Shown here in pieces: positions 23,117 to 33,898 of a DNA stretch of 64,000 nt. The notes under the pieces were generated by a model. The model did no database searches. It was not told the DNA's origin and saw only the letters and a program-made list of their open reading frames with translations. Position numbers and translations under genes: made by a program. Position 1 is the first letter of the stretch. Every line of letters begins with the position of its first letter. Location: assembly GCA_019925105.1 (NCBI GenBank), contig JAHGAU010000009.1:744001-808000 (forward strand). Reading direction: 5' to 3'. The stretch comes from Niebla homalea (Eukaryota; Ascomycota; Lecanoromycetes; Lecanorales; Ramalinaceae).

Positions 23117-23813
23117 TGGAAGCCTACGTAGTTTCCAATTCACTTCATCTCTCCCAGTATTTTCTGCTATTACGAGCTAGTGCCTAGCAATTAACAGCCC
23201 TCCGTTTGATGGAACTATCTGTACAGACTCGAGCTGCCACGAGAGTATCTTGTCTATCGGCTTCTGTAAGAGGGGCTTGTTCATGATCGTTGCATTCTAC
23301 AACCCTCATCCTCAGGACAAAGCGGTTATCTTTATCAAAGAATGTTGTTTCATGCCTTAAATATGATCAGTTGAAGAATGCATCTGATGGCTCTCCAACG
23401 AGAAAACCCTCAACCTGCCAAAATTGTCTGGACCTACTGAAGCTAAGTAAGAAAAGTAGCTCAAGCGGCATCCATGGCTATGAAGCACACCAGAGCTTAC
23501 TGAATCAATATAATTCCGGAGGTGTGTCTACCAGGCTGTCGAGTCAGCCAGCATTAACTCACCACTGGATCTGGACTTCGCGCAATTGCTAGTCAGTTCA
23601 AAAGAGAAGAAAGGCATCTTTGATTGATCAGCAAGTCTCATCAGTACCCTTTCCAGCTTCTCACGAGTGATATGCCAGGGACTCGCAGATGGTTTGAATT
23701 TATCATTGAACATTCCAAATATGGGTAGTCATCCTTCGCTTAACGTTGAAGGTACAGTATCCAGGGGTATCACATGGCGGTTCCTTACGCCCAAAGATCA
23801 ATGTCTAGATGCA
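23117..23813. other. Convergent region between THG1 and the G-patch gene
   Basis: A 697-bp spacer, longer than needed for two 3' UTRs. It carries a minus-strand ATG frame at 23528-23713, listed separately. Otherwise no feature is supported. Confidence 0.4.
23528..23713 (-). CDS. Possible small protein, 61 aa (unrecognised)
   Basis: An ATG frame of 61 codons encodes a basic peptide with a central segment ITREKLERVLMRLADQSK that could form a helix. A strong donor-like GTGAGT follows the SRSS codons at about 23563-23558, so the frame could continue into another exon. I do not recognise a family, and no partner domain is visible. It may be chance, since spacer frames of this size are common. It does not overlap any other coding region. 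Confidence 0.2.
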   Translation of the reverse strand: MFNDKFKPSASPWHITREKLERVLMRLADQSKMPFFSFELTSNCAKSRSSGELMLADSTAW

Positions 23814-25118
23814 TCAAATGTCTACTAATACATTCTGCTCCCTTTTCTTTTTCTTCTTCTCATCTCGAGCGTTCTTCTTCCGCTTCAATGCAACAGTACC
23901 GGACTCATCGATTATTGCCAAATCGTGATCTGCTCGACTGTCTGGCGCGACCTTACTTGCCTTCCCAGTCTCAAGCCGTTTCATTGGCATGGCGCTCACG
24001 AAAGGTTGATGCACAGCTACCTTAGCCTTTTTGGTGGCCTTCTTTGCTCTTCTCTCTTCCCGTCGTTGCCGCCTCTCATCTTTCGTCCCTGACTCCTTCT
24101 TGTTCGTAATGACTGGCTCTTCCACAGTTGACTTCAGTGCAATCTGCGGCTCAACCGTTTTCGCAGCCTTTCTCGCTCTCCGCTCTTCTCGTCGTTGCTT
24201 TTGCTGCTCTTTGGTCTCTATGCCCCCTTCCATCAACCTGACCGGCTCTTCCACAGTCGACTTCGATGCCGTTGGGGCACCCACGGTGTCGGCGACCTTC
24301 CTTTCCCTTCTCTCTTTTCGCCGCTGTCTCCTCTGCTCCTTGGTCTCTTTAGAGTCACCATTAACTTTGATCGGCTCCCCCTTCACAGCAGCAATCTTTG
24401 GTGCATGTGGTGCATCGGCCAACTCTTTTGCCTTTCTGGCTTCTTGCTGTTGCCGTTGTTGCCTCCTCTGTTCCCTGCTGCTCCCTGCGGCGCCTTCCCC
24501 GGTTATAACGAATGAGTCCTGTACGACCACCTTTGATGCATGTAGTGATACTCCTTCCCGATTTCCGCTAGTCGCCAATTCCTCTTTGCACATCTTCTTC
24601 ACCGCCGGGGCATCCTCGTCCACTACATCCCGACGCCTCCGCTTCTTCCCCTGATCCACCTGATCACGGGCCACCTTCACGGCTTCCTCCTCCGCCTTCA
24701 GAAACGTGCCCCGCAACCCTTCCCCCCTCACGAAATTCCCATAGAGGTTCCCATGCTTGCCCCACCCACCCATCCTCATACTACTGATCATATTCGTCCT
24801 CGGGGGCTCCACCACCACCACCCCCACCGCCTCCTCCGCGTCAGAGAATCCCGGCGGCGTCGTCTGCCCTTCGCCAGGCCCCCCTGCATTGACGCCCTTG
24901 AGCACATCGTCGAACGCGCGCGCCCACCACTGGTCTGCGTGGGAATCGTGCGTCTTTTTGCCCACACCGAAGACGTTCTGCTTTTGCGGGAGGGTGAGGG
25001 GTTTGGAGAGGCCCGGGGCGCGCTGGCCGGCTGCGAGGCCGAGGCCGGGCTTGTGAGAGTTGAGGGCGTGGCCGGTGCCGAGCCAGCCTTGGGAGCGGAG
25101 GTAGGATGATGTGTCCAT
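23814..25118 (-). CDS. G-patch domain protein, Tma23-like
   Basis: A single-exon frame of 434 aa. The N terminus MDTSSYLRSQGWLGTGHAL followed by PGLGLAAGQ forms a short G-patch-like segment. The next block, KQNVFGVGKKTHDSHADQWW, resembles the ribosome-biogenesis factor Tma23 and its relatives, which are nucleolar. The C-terminal half is extremely rich in Lys, Arg, Glu and Gln and contains four ~43-aa tandem repeats. The final residues are a KKKNARDEKKKKKREQ-type nuclear or nucleolar localisation tract. I chose the ATG at 25118 because the G-patch family begins directly with the SxxYLxxxGW segment. The Tma23 link rests on the N terminus only. Confidence 0.8.
   Translation of the reverse strand: MDTSSYLRSQGWLGTGHALNSHKPGLGLAAGQRAPGLSKPLTLPQKQNVFGVGKKTHDSHADQWWARAFDDVLKGVNAGGPGEGQTTPPGFSDAEEAVGVVVVEPPRTNMISSMRMGGWGKHGNLYGNFVRGEGLRGTFLKAEEEAVKVARDQVDQGKKRRRRDVVDEDAPAVKKMCKEELATSGNREGVSLHASKVVVQDSFVITGEGAAGSSREQRRQQRQQQEARKAKELADAPHAPKIAAVKGEPIKVNGDSKETKEQRRQRRKERRERKVADTVGAPTASKSTVEEPVRLMEGGIETKEQQKQRREERRARKAAKTVEPQIALKSTVEEPVITNKKESGTKDERRQRREERRAKKATKKAKVAVHQPFVSAMPMKRLETGKASKVAPDSRADHDLAIIDESGTVALKRKKNARDEKKKKKREQNVLVDI
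24018..24479 (-). repeat. Tandem ~43-aa (129-bp) coding repeats in the G-patch protein
   Basis: Residues ~214-367 contain four units that each start with (T/S)KEQRRQRR-like residues, pass through ERRARKA and end in a STVEEPV-like spacer. The first unit is the most diverged and the last is truncated. Charge-rich repeats like this often vary in copy number between strains. Confidence 0.75.
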
Positions 25119-25421
25119 TGATCTGTCCACTGGCTGGGGAGTGGTGCTGGCATCTATCAGGATGTGCGAGGGGTTGAGTTGGCGAGGTTGGATACATTTT
25201 GTGCGGAAACATGAGAATTGCAAGTCTTGGCGCTTTTGCCGGGAGACGAAAGGGGAGGACAGGGAAAGGGGACGAGTTCTTCCTTCCCCTCTACCTTAAA
25301 ATTCTAGACGCTGCTCTTAGACTTGATGAATACGTGCTTCCATCCTGCTCTTATGGTCTCATAGCAATGACTTTTCACAATCCTATCTAGTCCACCGCCA
25401 AAGCCCCTGTCTCGACAAAGC
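25119..25421. other. Intergenic region upstream of the G-patch gene
   Basis: A 303-bp spacer between two minus-strand genes. It should include the G-patch gene promoter and 5' UTR. No motif recognised. Confidence 0.4.
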
Positions 25422-28400
25422 TCATTCATCTTCATCTCCGGCTTCACTTTCCTTCTCAACCGCTTCAAGCCCCTTTCTTGACTTCCTCCGCATGCTCGGC
25501 CATGCGCGCCCACTCTTCTCCTCTCGCGGAGTGTTCGGCGTGCTACCTACGCTATCTGCGCTTTTTCCAAGTATTCCCTCGCTCAGGTTGTCCTCGTCTA
25601 TCTCCCCTGGAGTCGACGGCTCGCCACCCTTCTTGGAGAAGATGCCCCTGTCCTTCGACCAAGGCACGTTGAACTTGCTCGAGCTGCTCTTGCGGGTGAT
25701 CTTCTGCATTAGGCTCTCTTTGGGCACAGCATCCGATTGAGTCCCGGAAGTGGTACGTTCAAAGGACTCGTGCGAGTCGGCATTTGAGGCAGCAGTGGTA
25801 ATGGATTGGGCGTCCTTGGACAGCCGATGGTTTGGTGGAGATGCGTCCTCAATTGACTCATTCCCCTCGGTGTCGGTCTTCTCCGAGTCTTTGCCCCTAG
25901 AACTAGTGCTTGCTTTGTCGCCCTTGGCGGCTTTCTTTGCCTCGCTGCGGCTGAACAGCGTCTTGAAAGTTGGAGCTGCAGGATTGAGCTTCGGGGTTGA
26001 TGCGCGCTGAGATCGGGGCCGCGTCCCAATAGGCGCCTGCTCTGCTCGAAGTTTTGGTGCAGATCCTGCTATCTCATCACCATCCAAAGGAGTACTACCA
26101 ATAGACAGATTCGTGCTCGAGCCTCGATGGACAGATGCGCGTCGAGAGGGCGCTTTAGACCAAGGGCCTTGGCTCGGCGCCCAATTGGCATTCAGTGGGC
26201 TACTGCGATTTGGCATGCCGTCTCCAAAGGGAGCCCAGATGTTCGGATTCTCGCTCGACGGTCGTCCAAATGTTTGATCGTACGAGTACACTGACGAAGG
26301 ACGGGAGGACGGTCTCTCGTGTTCCAAGACACCAGTAGGATCAAGAGTTTCCATTCTCGGCCTGAAAACGTTGAGTCGGCTGCTACGACCAGAGCTGGTC
26401 CTTGCTCTGATGATATTCTCATCAGGATTCGAAGTGTTACGAGCAAGCAGCCCAGCGACCGGGTTGGCCCACGTTCCGTAGCTACCTTTTCTCCGTCGCA
26501 GGCCGCTGCTTTCAAAGGGGTCTTCTTCAAGATTGCGCGGAAACGATTGGCTTTGACCTTGTCTCAGGGTTCCCAATGCTGGAGGCTCCTGTGCACTGGA
26601 CTTTCCACGCTGGCGTCCGAAGGGAGAGCTGAAGAGGTTGGAAAATCTGCTTGATCCCTGAGAAGGAGACTGCGCTGCAAGGCTCGCATTGGCTGGCGAA
26701 CCACTTGGATCCACTGATTGAGCATCGGTATCATGATTGAAACCAGATACGTTGTGCATGCTTTCATGTGGACTCGCAAAGACGCTGCCCGCACGACTGC
26801 TTGCTGAGATGGGGGTGTTAGGACCTCGGAATGATGCGTCCGAATTGGAGACTGCATGCGTTATGTACTGTCCCAAGCCGTGGTTCTCAATGTCGCTTTG
26901 GCCAGCACGTCGTCCGGGCACGTCATCGTCTCGAAATAAATTGGACGGTAGGAGATCAGTGGCGGCCGGGCTCATTAACGGCCCACCTGTCAAAGCATCG
27001 ATCTCCGCCTGTGAAGTACCAGGCTGTTCACTGGCTGACGATGCTTGGAGCCCAATCTTTGCCTGCGGTACAGACAATCCAGCTGAGTAGGGAGGGGGGG
27101 CTCCAGCAAATGTAGGCGTTGTGCCCAAGTAAGCGGAGTTGGACATAGAGCTTGCCACCGAATTTGTTTGTCTGGCTCTCCTCGATCTGTTACGTAGGAC
27201 AGATTGGGTGCCATCTAGTACGGGGATGGGCGCGAATTGCTCAGGATTTCTTGTTCTTTTCTGAAGCCACCAGGATAAATGGTCTTCAGCCTGCTGCTCC
27301 TCCATCTTTGACTGCTGGAGAGCGTGCCACATTGCTTGCAGTTGCGCCTGCATTGACTGGTACCGAGCATCCCAAGCGTCATCTCTGGCTTTCTCCAGCT
27401 TTGTACGATCTGGTTCCTCCATACCCTCGGTGTTCATCTCGTTCTTCTGCTGCTCCAGATCTTTTATTTGAGAGCCACGGATGCGTATCTCATCCTCCAA
27501 AGCCCTGATGGTGCTCTGATCAGTAGCAATGGCTTCTCGCATAGCCCCAACTTCTTCTTCATTTAATGCATTGACCGAGCGCAGCTCTTCGTCCATTTCA
27601 TCAATGTTTCTCTTCATGTCGACCACCTCCAAGTCCCACCTCTCAACCTCATCCTTCATCCTCTGGCGCTCGGTTTTCTTTTGGTTCAGCAGCTTCTCTT
27701 TGGCAGATCTCCTGCTTTGAGCAGTCCTGTTAAGCTTGTCCAGCTGATTTCCTTGTCTCCTTAGCTCTGCGCTGGCGTCCTCCTTCTCCTTGAGTTCATT
27801 CTTTAGGCGGTCTCGTTCGAATGCCAGGTCTGCGTGGTACGATTTGGCCTCGGCTTCTTCCTCTTCGACTTGTCTGTCGACATCCTCCTTCTGCCTCTTG
27901 AGAAGCTCAAGCTTATTGGTCAGGCGCTGGATATTTGCTGGACTTTCATCCTCCTCGCTGTCACTGGACTGCGAGGATTCTTGTGCGGACTGATTTACAG
28001 ATGAGCCTGTGAATACGTTGCGAGAGCGAGGAAAGCCTTTGGAAGCATGCTGAAGAGGTGCCATGTTCTCCTTGTTAGATGGCTGGGCTGACTGCTTGCC
28101 CAGGGGAGATGGAGCCGTGCGGATCTTCGCAGCTGTCGCAACATATGATTCGCCTTCGGCGTCCTTGCATGGGTCGTCACGTAGGGTTTGAATACGGATA
28201 GGATCACTCAGCGTTGTTAAATTTGCATTGTTGGTAGCGAGGATCTTGATATTGTAGCAATGGTCCGGTCTCAAGTTCAATATCTCCACTGAAGTTTCCC
28301 CACGACCGAAGTCTCCGACTGAAATTGTAATTCGTCAGTGAGTTCATTCAGCAAGACCGAACAGGAGGCTTGCCTTTGATCCCGTTCACCAAGACGGTAA

Positions 28401-28663
28401 GAGTGGCAGATGCAAAGCCACTGTCTCTAGAGTCTAGCCAGTACAACAAGACGGATCTCGAACCGATGCCAGCGATGGAGAATTCAGGAACCGGAGGGAT
28501 ATCGTAGCCTAGCCTTTCTTCCAATACCTCACGAGGGATTTGACTCAATTGATACAAACGCAGGCAGACCCTAAATCAATGTTGGCATTGAAGATTGGGC
28601 ACCGACATAGCAAGCGCTCGCTTACCAAGCCACGGAGAGCAGCAAAAGTGCATCCCATATCAT
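25422..28663 (-). CDS. Membrane-anchored fibronectin type III / coiled-coil protein
   Basis: Three exons (28663..28626, 28570..28374, 28318..25422) give 1043 aa. A short N-terminal membrane anchor (IWDALLLLSVAWVCLRLY) is followed by a LGYDIPPVPEFSIAG segment and one Fn3 domain across the exon 2/3 junction (SVLLYWLDSR to LRPDHCYNIKILATN). A long coiled coil occupies roughly residues 200-400, then a Ser/Pro-rich disordered tail ends in basic and acidic patches. This layout matches a conserved but uncharacterised Pezizomycotina Fn3 family. The second intron (28319..28373) has a GC donor. The chosen ATG at 28663 matches the short-anchor start of relatives, but the same frame is open upstream to an ATG at 29218. 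It is divergent from PAH1. Confidence 0.85.
28319..28373 (-). other. GC-AG intron in the Fn3 gene
   Basis: A 55-nt intron with donor AAAG|GCAAGC, a close match to the GC-AG consensus, and acceptor TTTCAG. Splicing restores GIKVGDFGRGETSVEILNL. No GT lies near the required exon end. Confidence 0.85.
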
Positions 28664-29604
28664 GTTCGGATCTGACTGGGAGAACAAGTAGTTCAGGCGC
28701 GGGTAACGCTTCGACTCCTGGGGACTATTCTGAAGAAGTGGCCCTAAGTTGAAAGCGCTCCAAGGCCTCAAACGTTCTGGCAACCGTTTTATAATCAACG
28801 TGAGCTTGACGACGTCGAATTTTGCAATGCTTTCCGTCACTGAGCTGGTGGCAAGGATGGCTTCATGGTAGCACCAGAGGAGGTTTCGACTCAAAGTTTC
28901 AGGATCCAGCTCTCCTAACAATGGGAGCAGCTTCCTAAGATGGGTGGTTGGTGTGGTACTGACCGGCGCCAGCCGACCTTGTGAAAAGGTTTCGTCGCTC
29001 GAGCGCAAAGTCAATGCTACGTTTGTAATAAATGTGATTGTGAAGGAGAATAGCTGTAGCTCTGTTTTCCACTGGCTGAGACCCCCAAAAGTGAATGTAT
29101 TCGTGTCCTTGTTCCTCGATCTGACGTATTCCTCGCGAACGATATGATCCGTCTGTGCCAAGTTCGACCCAATTGATTGGTTCAATGTTGATGTTGAGGC
29201 TCTGCGGGGCCAGAGCATAGTGGCTGACGGCGGAAGAGTGATTTTAGTGAGTGGTGATCGCTGCTAGTTCTAACCCCACGCATCTTCCCTTTCGTTTGGT
29301 TTCGTTTGGTTACGTCTGATGCTCAGGCAAAGGTCAGATCGATTATTGAAAAGCTGTTGTGAAATCATATGACAATCTACCCGTCCATTCTCGTATCGCC
29401 TGACTTGAAACAAAACTTGCTGTGTCACTCAAGTGCCAAGTTATAATACACGTGCCTTCCGTTTGCAATCTGACCACCCTTGCCACCTTCAAGGCGTCAA
29501 CGTCAGACAGTGTTGTCACCCTGACCCCATGTCTTGGCTCCGACATCCTTGATTGTGTATTTCTTTAATATGCCTAGCAATCCTAGAGGAAACTGCGTTC
29601 GGAT
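28664..29604. promoter_or_regulatory. Divergent region between the Fn3 gene and PAH1
   Basis: A 941-bp region between the two start codons. On the minus strand, 185 codons directly upstream of the Fn3 start are open and begin with an ATG at 29218, so part may be coding (see findings). The remaining ~385 bp next to PAH1 should hold both promoters. Confidence 0.5.
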
Positions 29605-32073
29605 ATGCAGTATGTCCGAAGCATTGGTGGTTCCGTTTCGAAGACCTGGAATTCTATCAATCCAGCTACTCTCAGCGGCGCCATAGACGTGATTGTTGTC
29701 GAACTCGAAGATGGTGAGAGCCTACATTCCCCTCGTGTCTAACGAGTTTCTCGATAATCCTACTGACGCCCATATATCTAGGCTCGCTCGCTTGCTCTCC
29801 ATTCCATGTCCGATTTGGGAAATTCTCCTTACTTCGACCATACGAGAAAAAGGTAAGTCGTTCTGCAAATGCTTCGCAGCACTTCATTGAGCCGTCTTTC
29901 AGGTCGAATTCAGAGTCAATGAGGCGAAGCAAAAGTATTCCATGAAGCTGGGTGAGGGCGGGGAAGCCTTTTTTGTCTTTGAAACATCTGAAGATATCCC
30001 AGAGAGCCTGCAAACCTCGCCTGTCATCTCCCCAGCTTCGAGCCCGCCAAGTTTTACTGCGGAAAACCACGGCTCACCACCTACACTTCAGGAGCCAGAA
30101 TACCTCGACCTCAATACCGACGCGAGGGACGGAAAGAAGATTGCTACCTCACTGCCAACAAGGCCATCGATAGCAGATACAGGTAGAGCCAAAAGTGAGA
30201 TGGGTAAGCCAATCATCTAATCTGAAAAGGAGCACATCTGAAGCATTCAGGTACTTTGGCTTCGCTCTCCACAAGCCTGGATCGAGATCAGACGGCCCCA
30301 AGAATTTCAGAGTCCAGGTCAAGTACATCAATAAAAAGATCAGCATCCGCAGAGATATTACCGACTTCAATACAGGCCGTCGATCCAGAATACCTAAAGA
30401 GTCTTCAGTCCATTGCCCTTGATGCCCACACTCCTCCCCCCAAAGTGCAGGTCCCCACTGACTCGCCGCCTCCTGAGCGGTCAGTAAGCCCTCCTCCACT
30501 ATCCGCAGATGAAGCTATCAATAGGGCAAGAGCCCTTTCAGAAAGGCTTTCCGATTCAAACATTCCCTCCCGAATAACCGAGGCTGGAGACCTCATGCTT
30601 GACATGAACGGTTACAAGAGCAGCGAAGAGGACGTCCTGCGAGCCGAGGTCATAGCGCGCAAGATCCTCGCCGAAGAACTGGAAGGCAACTACGACATTG
30701 GGGCACTGATCGGCGCTGATGAGCAAGGCAATCTTTGGATATACAGTAGCGAAGAAGCCAAGGAAGAAGCTTCACGAAAGATTGCACGACGGGGCCTGGC
30801 TGCAGCGCCTGCAATTGGCGATGCAAACTCTGATCCAGGGTACAACAGTGATGATGATGGTATTACAATGCAGAGCCCTCAGAAGCCTGCTCATCAACGC
30901 ACCATGTCAGACGCAGGACCTGCAGGCCTCGTAGTTCCACCACAGGCACCATCGAGGGAAGCAAGGACCAGTGGCGATTCAAGTCGCAATTTTGCAAAGA
31001 CTCTGCGGCTTACTAGTGACCAATTGAAAGCCTTGCATCTCAAGCCAGGAGCCAATTCTATGAGTTTCAGCGTCAACCGCGCAACCTGCCAGGCTTCTAT
31101 GTATTACTGGAAGTACGACGTCCCGATAGTGATCTCTGATATTGATGGGACGATCACCAAGTCAGATGCGCTTGGCCACGTGCTCAATATGATCGGCCGT
31201 GACTGGACCCATATTGGAGTTGCTAAGCTGTACACGGATATAGTTGCCAATGGCTATCATATTCTATATCTGACAAGCAGGTCAGTCGGCCAGGCCGATA
31301 CCACCCGAGCATATCTCAACGGCGTGATGCAGGAGGGATTCAAGTTGCCCAAAGGTCCCGTTATCATGAGTCCTGATAGAACTATTGCAGCGCTACGGCG
31401 GGAGATTTACTTGCGGAAGCCCGAGGTGTTCAAGATGGCTTGCTTGCGAGACATACTGAACTTGTTCAGTCAAAAACGGAACCCTTTCTACGCAGGTTTT
31501 GGTAACCGACTGACGGATGCTCTCAGCTATCGGTCTGTGAATATTCCTTCCACGCGCATCTTCACCATCAACTCTAACGCCGAGGTGTCACTGGATCTAC
31601 TCACCTTGAATAAGTATAAAAGCAGCTACGTCACCATGCGGGAGGTAGTCGACCATTTCTTCCCACCTGTTGGCTTGCTTGTGACCGGCGGAGCTGAGGA
31701 GTACACTGACTTCACTTTTTGGAGGGAGACTCCCAAGGACATCGAAGACTTCACCGACAGCGACAGCGGAAGTCTTGGAAAGCAAGGTCGCGAGCAACGA
31801 AGCTTGAGAAGCGAAGACGAAGGTAGTGAGGGATCGGATGATGACCAGGTTGATGATTTGGCTCAGAGTTATATTTCGCATGATTCAACCATCGAGCAAG
31901 ATGACCTGATTGATTCTATCATGGAAAACGTGGATGAGGAAAGCTTAGTGCTTGACCGAAAAGCCTTGGGCATCGGCGCTGGCGGAAACCCGATTCCGGT
32001 TGTTGGAGTAGACCTGATGTCGCCAGCTAATGAAGGTGGCAGCAGATCTACGAATTCAGGTAGGTCGCAATAG
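29605..32073 (+). CDS. PAH1: Lipin-type phosphatidate phosphatase
   Basis: Four exons (29605..29713, 29782..29852, 29903..30203, 30251..32073) give 767 aa. The enzyme dephosphorylates phosphatidate to diacylglycerol at the ER and nuclear membrane, controlling triacylglycerol and phospholipid balance. The N-LIP domain begins MQYVRSIGGSVSKTWNSI with the amphipathic helix. The HAD catalytic DxDxT motif is DIDGT at residues 457-461, followed by GHVLNMIGRDWTH and the YLTSRSVGQADTTR block. An acidic tail ends the protein. The stop follows a strong donor-like GTAGGT at 32060, so an additional 3' exon cannot be excluded. It is also known as SMP2 (yeast) and ned1 (fission yeast). Confidence 0.95.
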
Positions 32074-32453
32074 AGCATGAGAGAGACCACTGGCATGATA
32101 GGTATGAGACCAGAAGCATTCATAAAAGTCACCGTACATAGCCATATCCGCAATCCATCCGCCTTTCATAAAAAGTCGGGAAGTCTTTTCTGTCTCTCAA
32201 TGCCGATAGGTCGCAATAAGCAATGGGATTCTACAATTCATGAAGTTACAGTTATCGAGTGTTGGTGGTTCGATTCTTCACGCTGGTACTAGGATTAGCC
32301 TTGGAATTATTACATTAGCAGCATGAATACCTCAACGAATACCTGTATTATTACCTGTATGATACGGACATGCATGACGTGAACTCCTCGCCTAACACCA
32401 CCTCATCTGTCATTCCCAACCATGCCCCCTCAAGCCCCTAAACACCCCTCACG
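32074..32453. other. Intergenic region between PAH1 and TAF9
   Basis: A 380-bp spacer between two plus-strand genes. TAGGTCGCAATA at 32207-32218 repeats 12 bp that span the PAH1 stop (32061-32072). The TAF9 5' leader with a short upstream ORF is at the right end. Confidence 0.5.
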
Positions 32454-32457
32454 ATGA
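32422..32457 (+). promoter_or_regulatory. Upstream ORF whose stop overlaps the TAF9 start
   Basis: An 11-codon uORF begins at an ATG with adenine at -3 and ends with TGA at 32455-32457. That stop shares the ATGA sequence with the TAF9 start codon (32454-32456). This is the geometry of termination-reinitiation coupling. It works only if the transcript starts upstream of 32422. Confidence 0.55.
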
Positions 32458-33155
32458 CAGATGTCGATGGTGCCCCCGAGGGAGTGATTGTTGAGCCGCA
32501 GGCAACATCCTCCCAAAACGAAAATGCCTCGGACCCAACACTCACGAATACTTCAATCAATGACCCTGCACTTTCGAAAAAGCCTCGAGATGCGCGCTTG
32601 ATTCACATGGTACTTGCGCACTACGGCGTCACAGGCTATCAAGAGCGCGTGCCCCTACAACTAATGGATTTTGCCTACCGATACACCTCCTCTACCCTTC
32701 AAGATGCCCTACACCTCACCAATGAGGGCTACGGTACGTCTGGATCGGGCATTGGTACGGGCAGCAAGAGCGGCACAGAAGGGACGACGGTAAATCTTAA
32801 TGCCTTGCGCCTAGCTATCCACTCGAGGACCCATTACCAATACAATCCTACCTTACCTAAAGAGTATTACATGAACCTGGCGCAAGAAAAAAATCGGACC
32901 GCGTTGCCTCCGGTGCAGAGGGAATGGGGTATGAAGCTACCGCCAGAGCAATATCTACTTACTGGGCAAGGTTGGCAGATGGCAGAGGAGTTTGAGGGAG
33001 AGGAGGAGGAGGAGTTGGAGAATGGAGATACTACCATGCCTGATCAAGAAGGGAGCGATCAAGCAGAGGGTGAAATTGAGGGGGGCACCATGGAAGACAT
33101 TTTTGGGCCGGACGGAGGTGGAGGAGAGCCCGATGACGAGATGCACGAGGATTGA
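32454..33155 (+). CDS. TAF9: Transcription initiation factor TFIID/SAGA subunit Taf9
   Basis: A single exon of 233 aa. The TFIID-31-type histone fold begins at PRDARLIHMVLAHYGVTGYQ and continues through LQLMDFAYRYTSSTLQDAL; it pairs with Taf6 in TFIID and SAGA. A Gly/Ser insert of about 20 residues lies between histone-fold helices, before VNLNALRLAIHSRTHYQY. The conserved region after the fold includes NRTALPPVQREWGMKLPP. An acidic Glu/Asp-rich tail closes the protein. The ATG at 32454 follows a short uORF. The gene converges on CMC1. Confidence 0.93.
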   Translation: MTDVDGAPEGVIVEPQATSSQNENASDPTLTNTSINDPALSKKPRDARLIHMVLAHYGVTGYQERVPLQLMDFAYRYTSSTLQDALHLTNEGYGTSGSGIGTGSKSGTEGTTVNLNALRLAIHSRTHYQYNPTLPKEYYMNLAQEKNRTALPPVQREWGMKLPPEQYLLTGQGWQMAEEFEGEEEEELENGDTTMPDQEGSDQAEGEIEGGTMEDIFGPDGGGGEPDDEMHED

Positions 33156-33429
33156 AAATTGCTCGGGAACTTCTACTGTTTTGTCCGCGCTTCAGCGATG
33201 CATCATACTGGAGTTGGATTGGTCGAGGCTGGAGGTAACGCACGCTTTACAAAGCCCATCAAGACGATGATTGCAGGACGCCTGGGAATTGATACCGCAG
33301 AAGCTGCTAGATTTTTCAAAGAAGAGGCAATGTGGTTTCATTGACATCTAAAGGACAATACCATTCAATCCCTGGACGCCGACGCTTTGCGTAGAACCCA
33401 CGAATGCTTTATGTACCAAATGACCTTTG

Positions 33430-33898
33430 TCAGCTAGGTCTCGACTTTCTTTGCGCCTTCTCTTTCTCATCCAGATCCCACCACTCACGAAAGAATTTCT
33501 CTTGTTCGGCCTTCCTTCGTTCCTTTTCCTCCCTCTCAGCCTTCCTCTGATCTGCCGTCGCAAAGTACTCTTCACGAGCCAGATCTTCTTCCTGCTGTCC
33601 GGCGTGGGCCATCATACATCCATTCATACTCAAGCGTTGCTGGCGGCATTTCCAGGTTGCAGAAAAGGTTCTCCCGGTGGCACAAGCTGCGAAATCTGGA
33701 GGCATTGATCAGAACCAGGCGTCCCCAAGAGTTAGTCCAGTCTGGATGAATACCTCGAATCTGATCGGCGCAATGACCCCGGACCCTTTTGTAATAGAGC
33801 TCCTTCACTTGAGCTTCCTGCGCGGCAGAAAGTGGTATAGGATTCCGAGACGGCAGTGGCGCTGACTGCGAGTTGGGAGGCTTAGGTAAGGCCATCAT
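33430..33898 (-). CDS. CMC1: COX assembly mitochondrial protein Cmc1 (twin CX9C)
   Basis: Two exons (33898..33754, 33695..33430) with a 58-nt intron give 136 aa. Cmc1 is an intermembrane-space copper-related factor needed for cytochrome c oxidase assembly. The twin CX9C motif is created by splicing: the first pair (CADQIRDFAAC) spans the exon junction and the second is CRQQRLSMNGC. A charged helix rich in Arg, Lys and Glu follows and includes EKFFREWWDLDEKE. The start gives MMALPKPP; the second ATG three bases on is equally possible. The gene is divergent from HIS4. Confidence 0.9.

Noticed and set aside
24031..24654. 207-codon plus-strand frame
   Set aside because: It is the antisense of the repetitive G-patch gene; its Ser/Leu/Phe-rich product is the mirror of the Lys/Arg/Glu-rich coding strand.
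32261..32290. T-loop-like GGTTCGATTC suggesting a tRNA
   Set aside because: The flanking bases do not pair into a T stem, and no matching D arm or acceptor stem is present.
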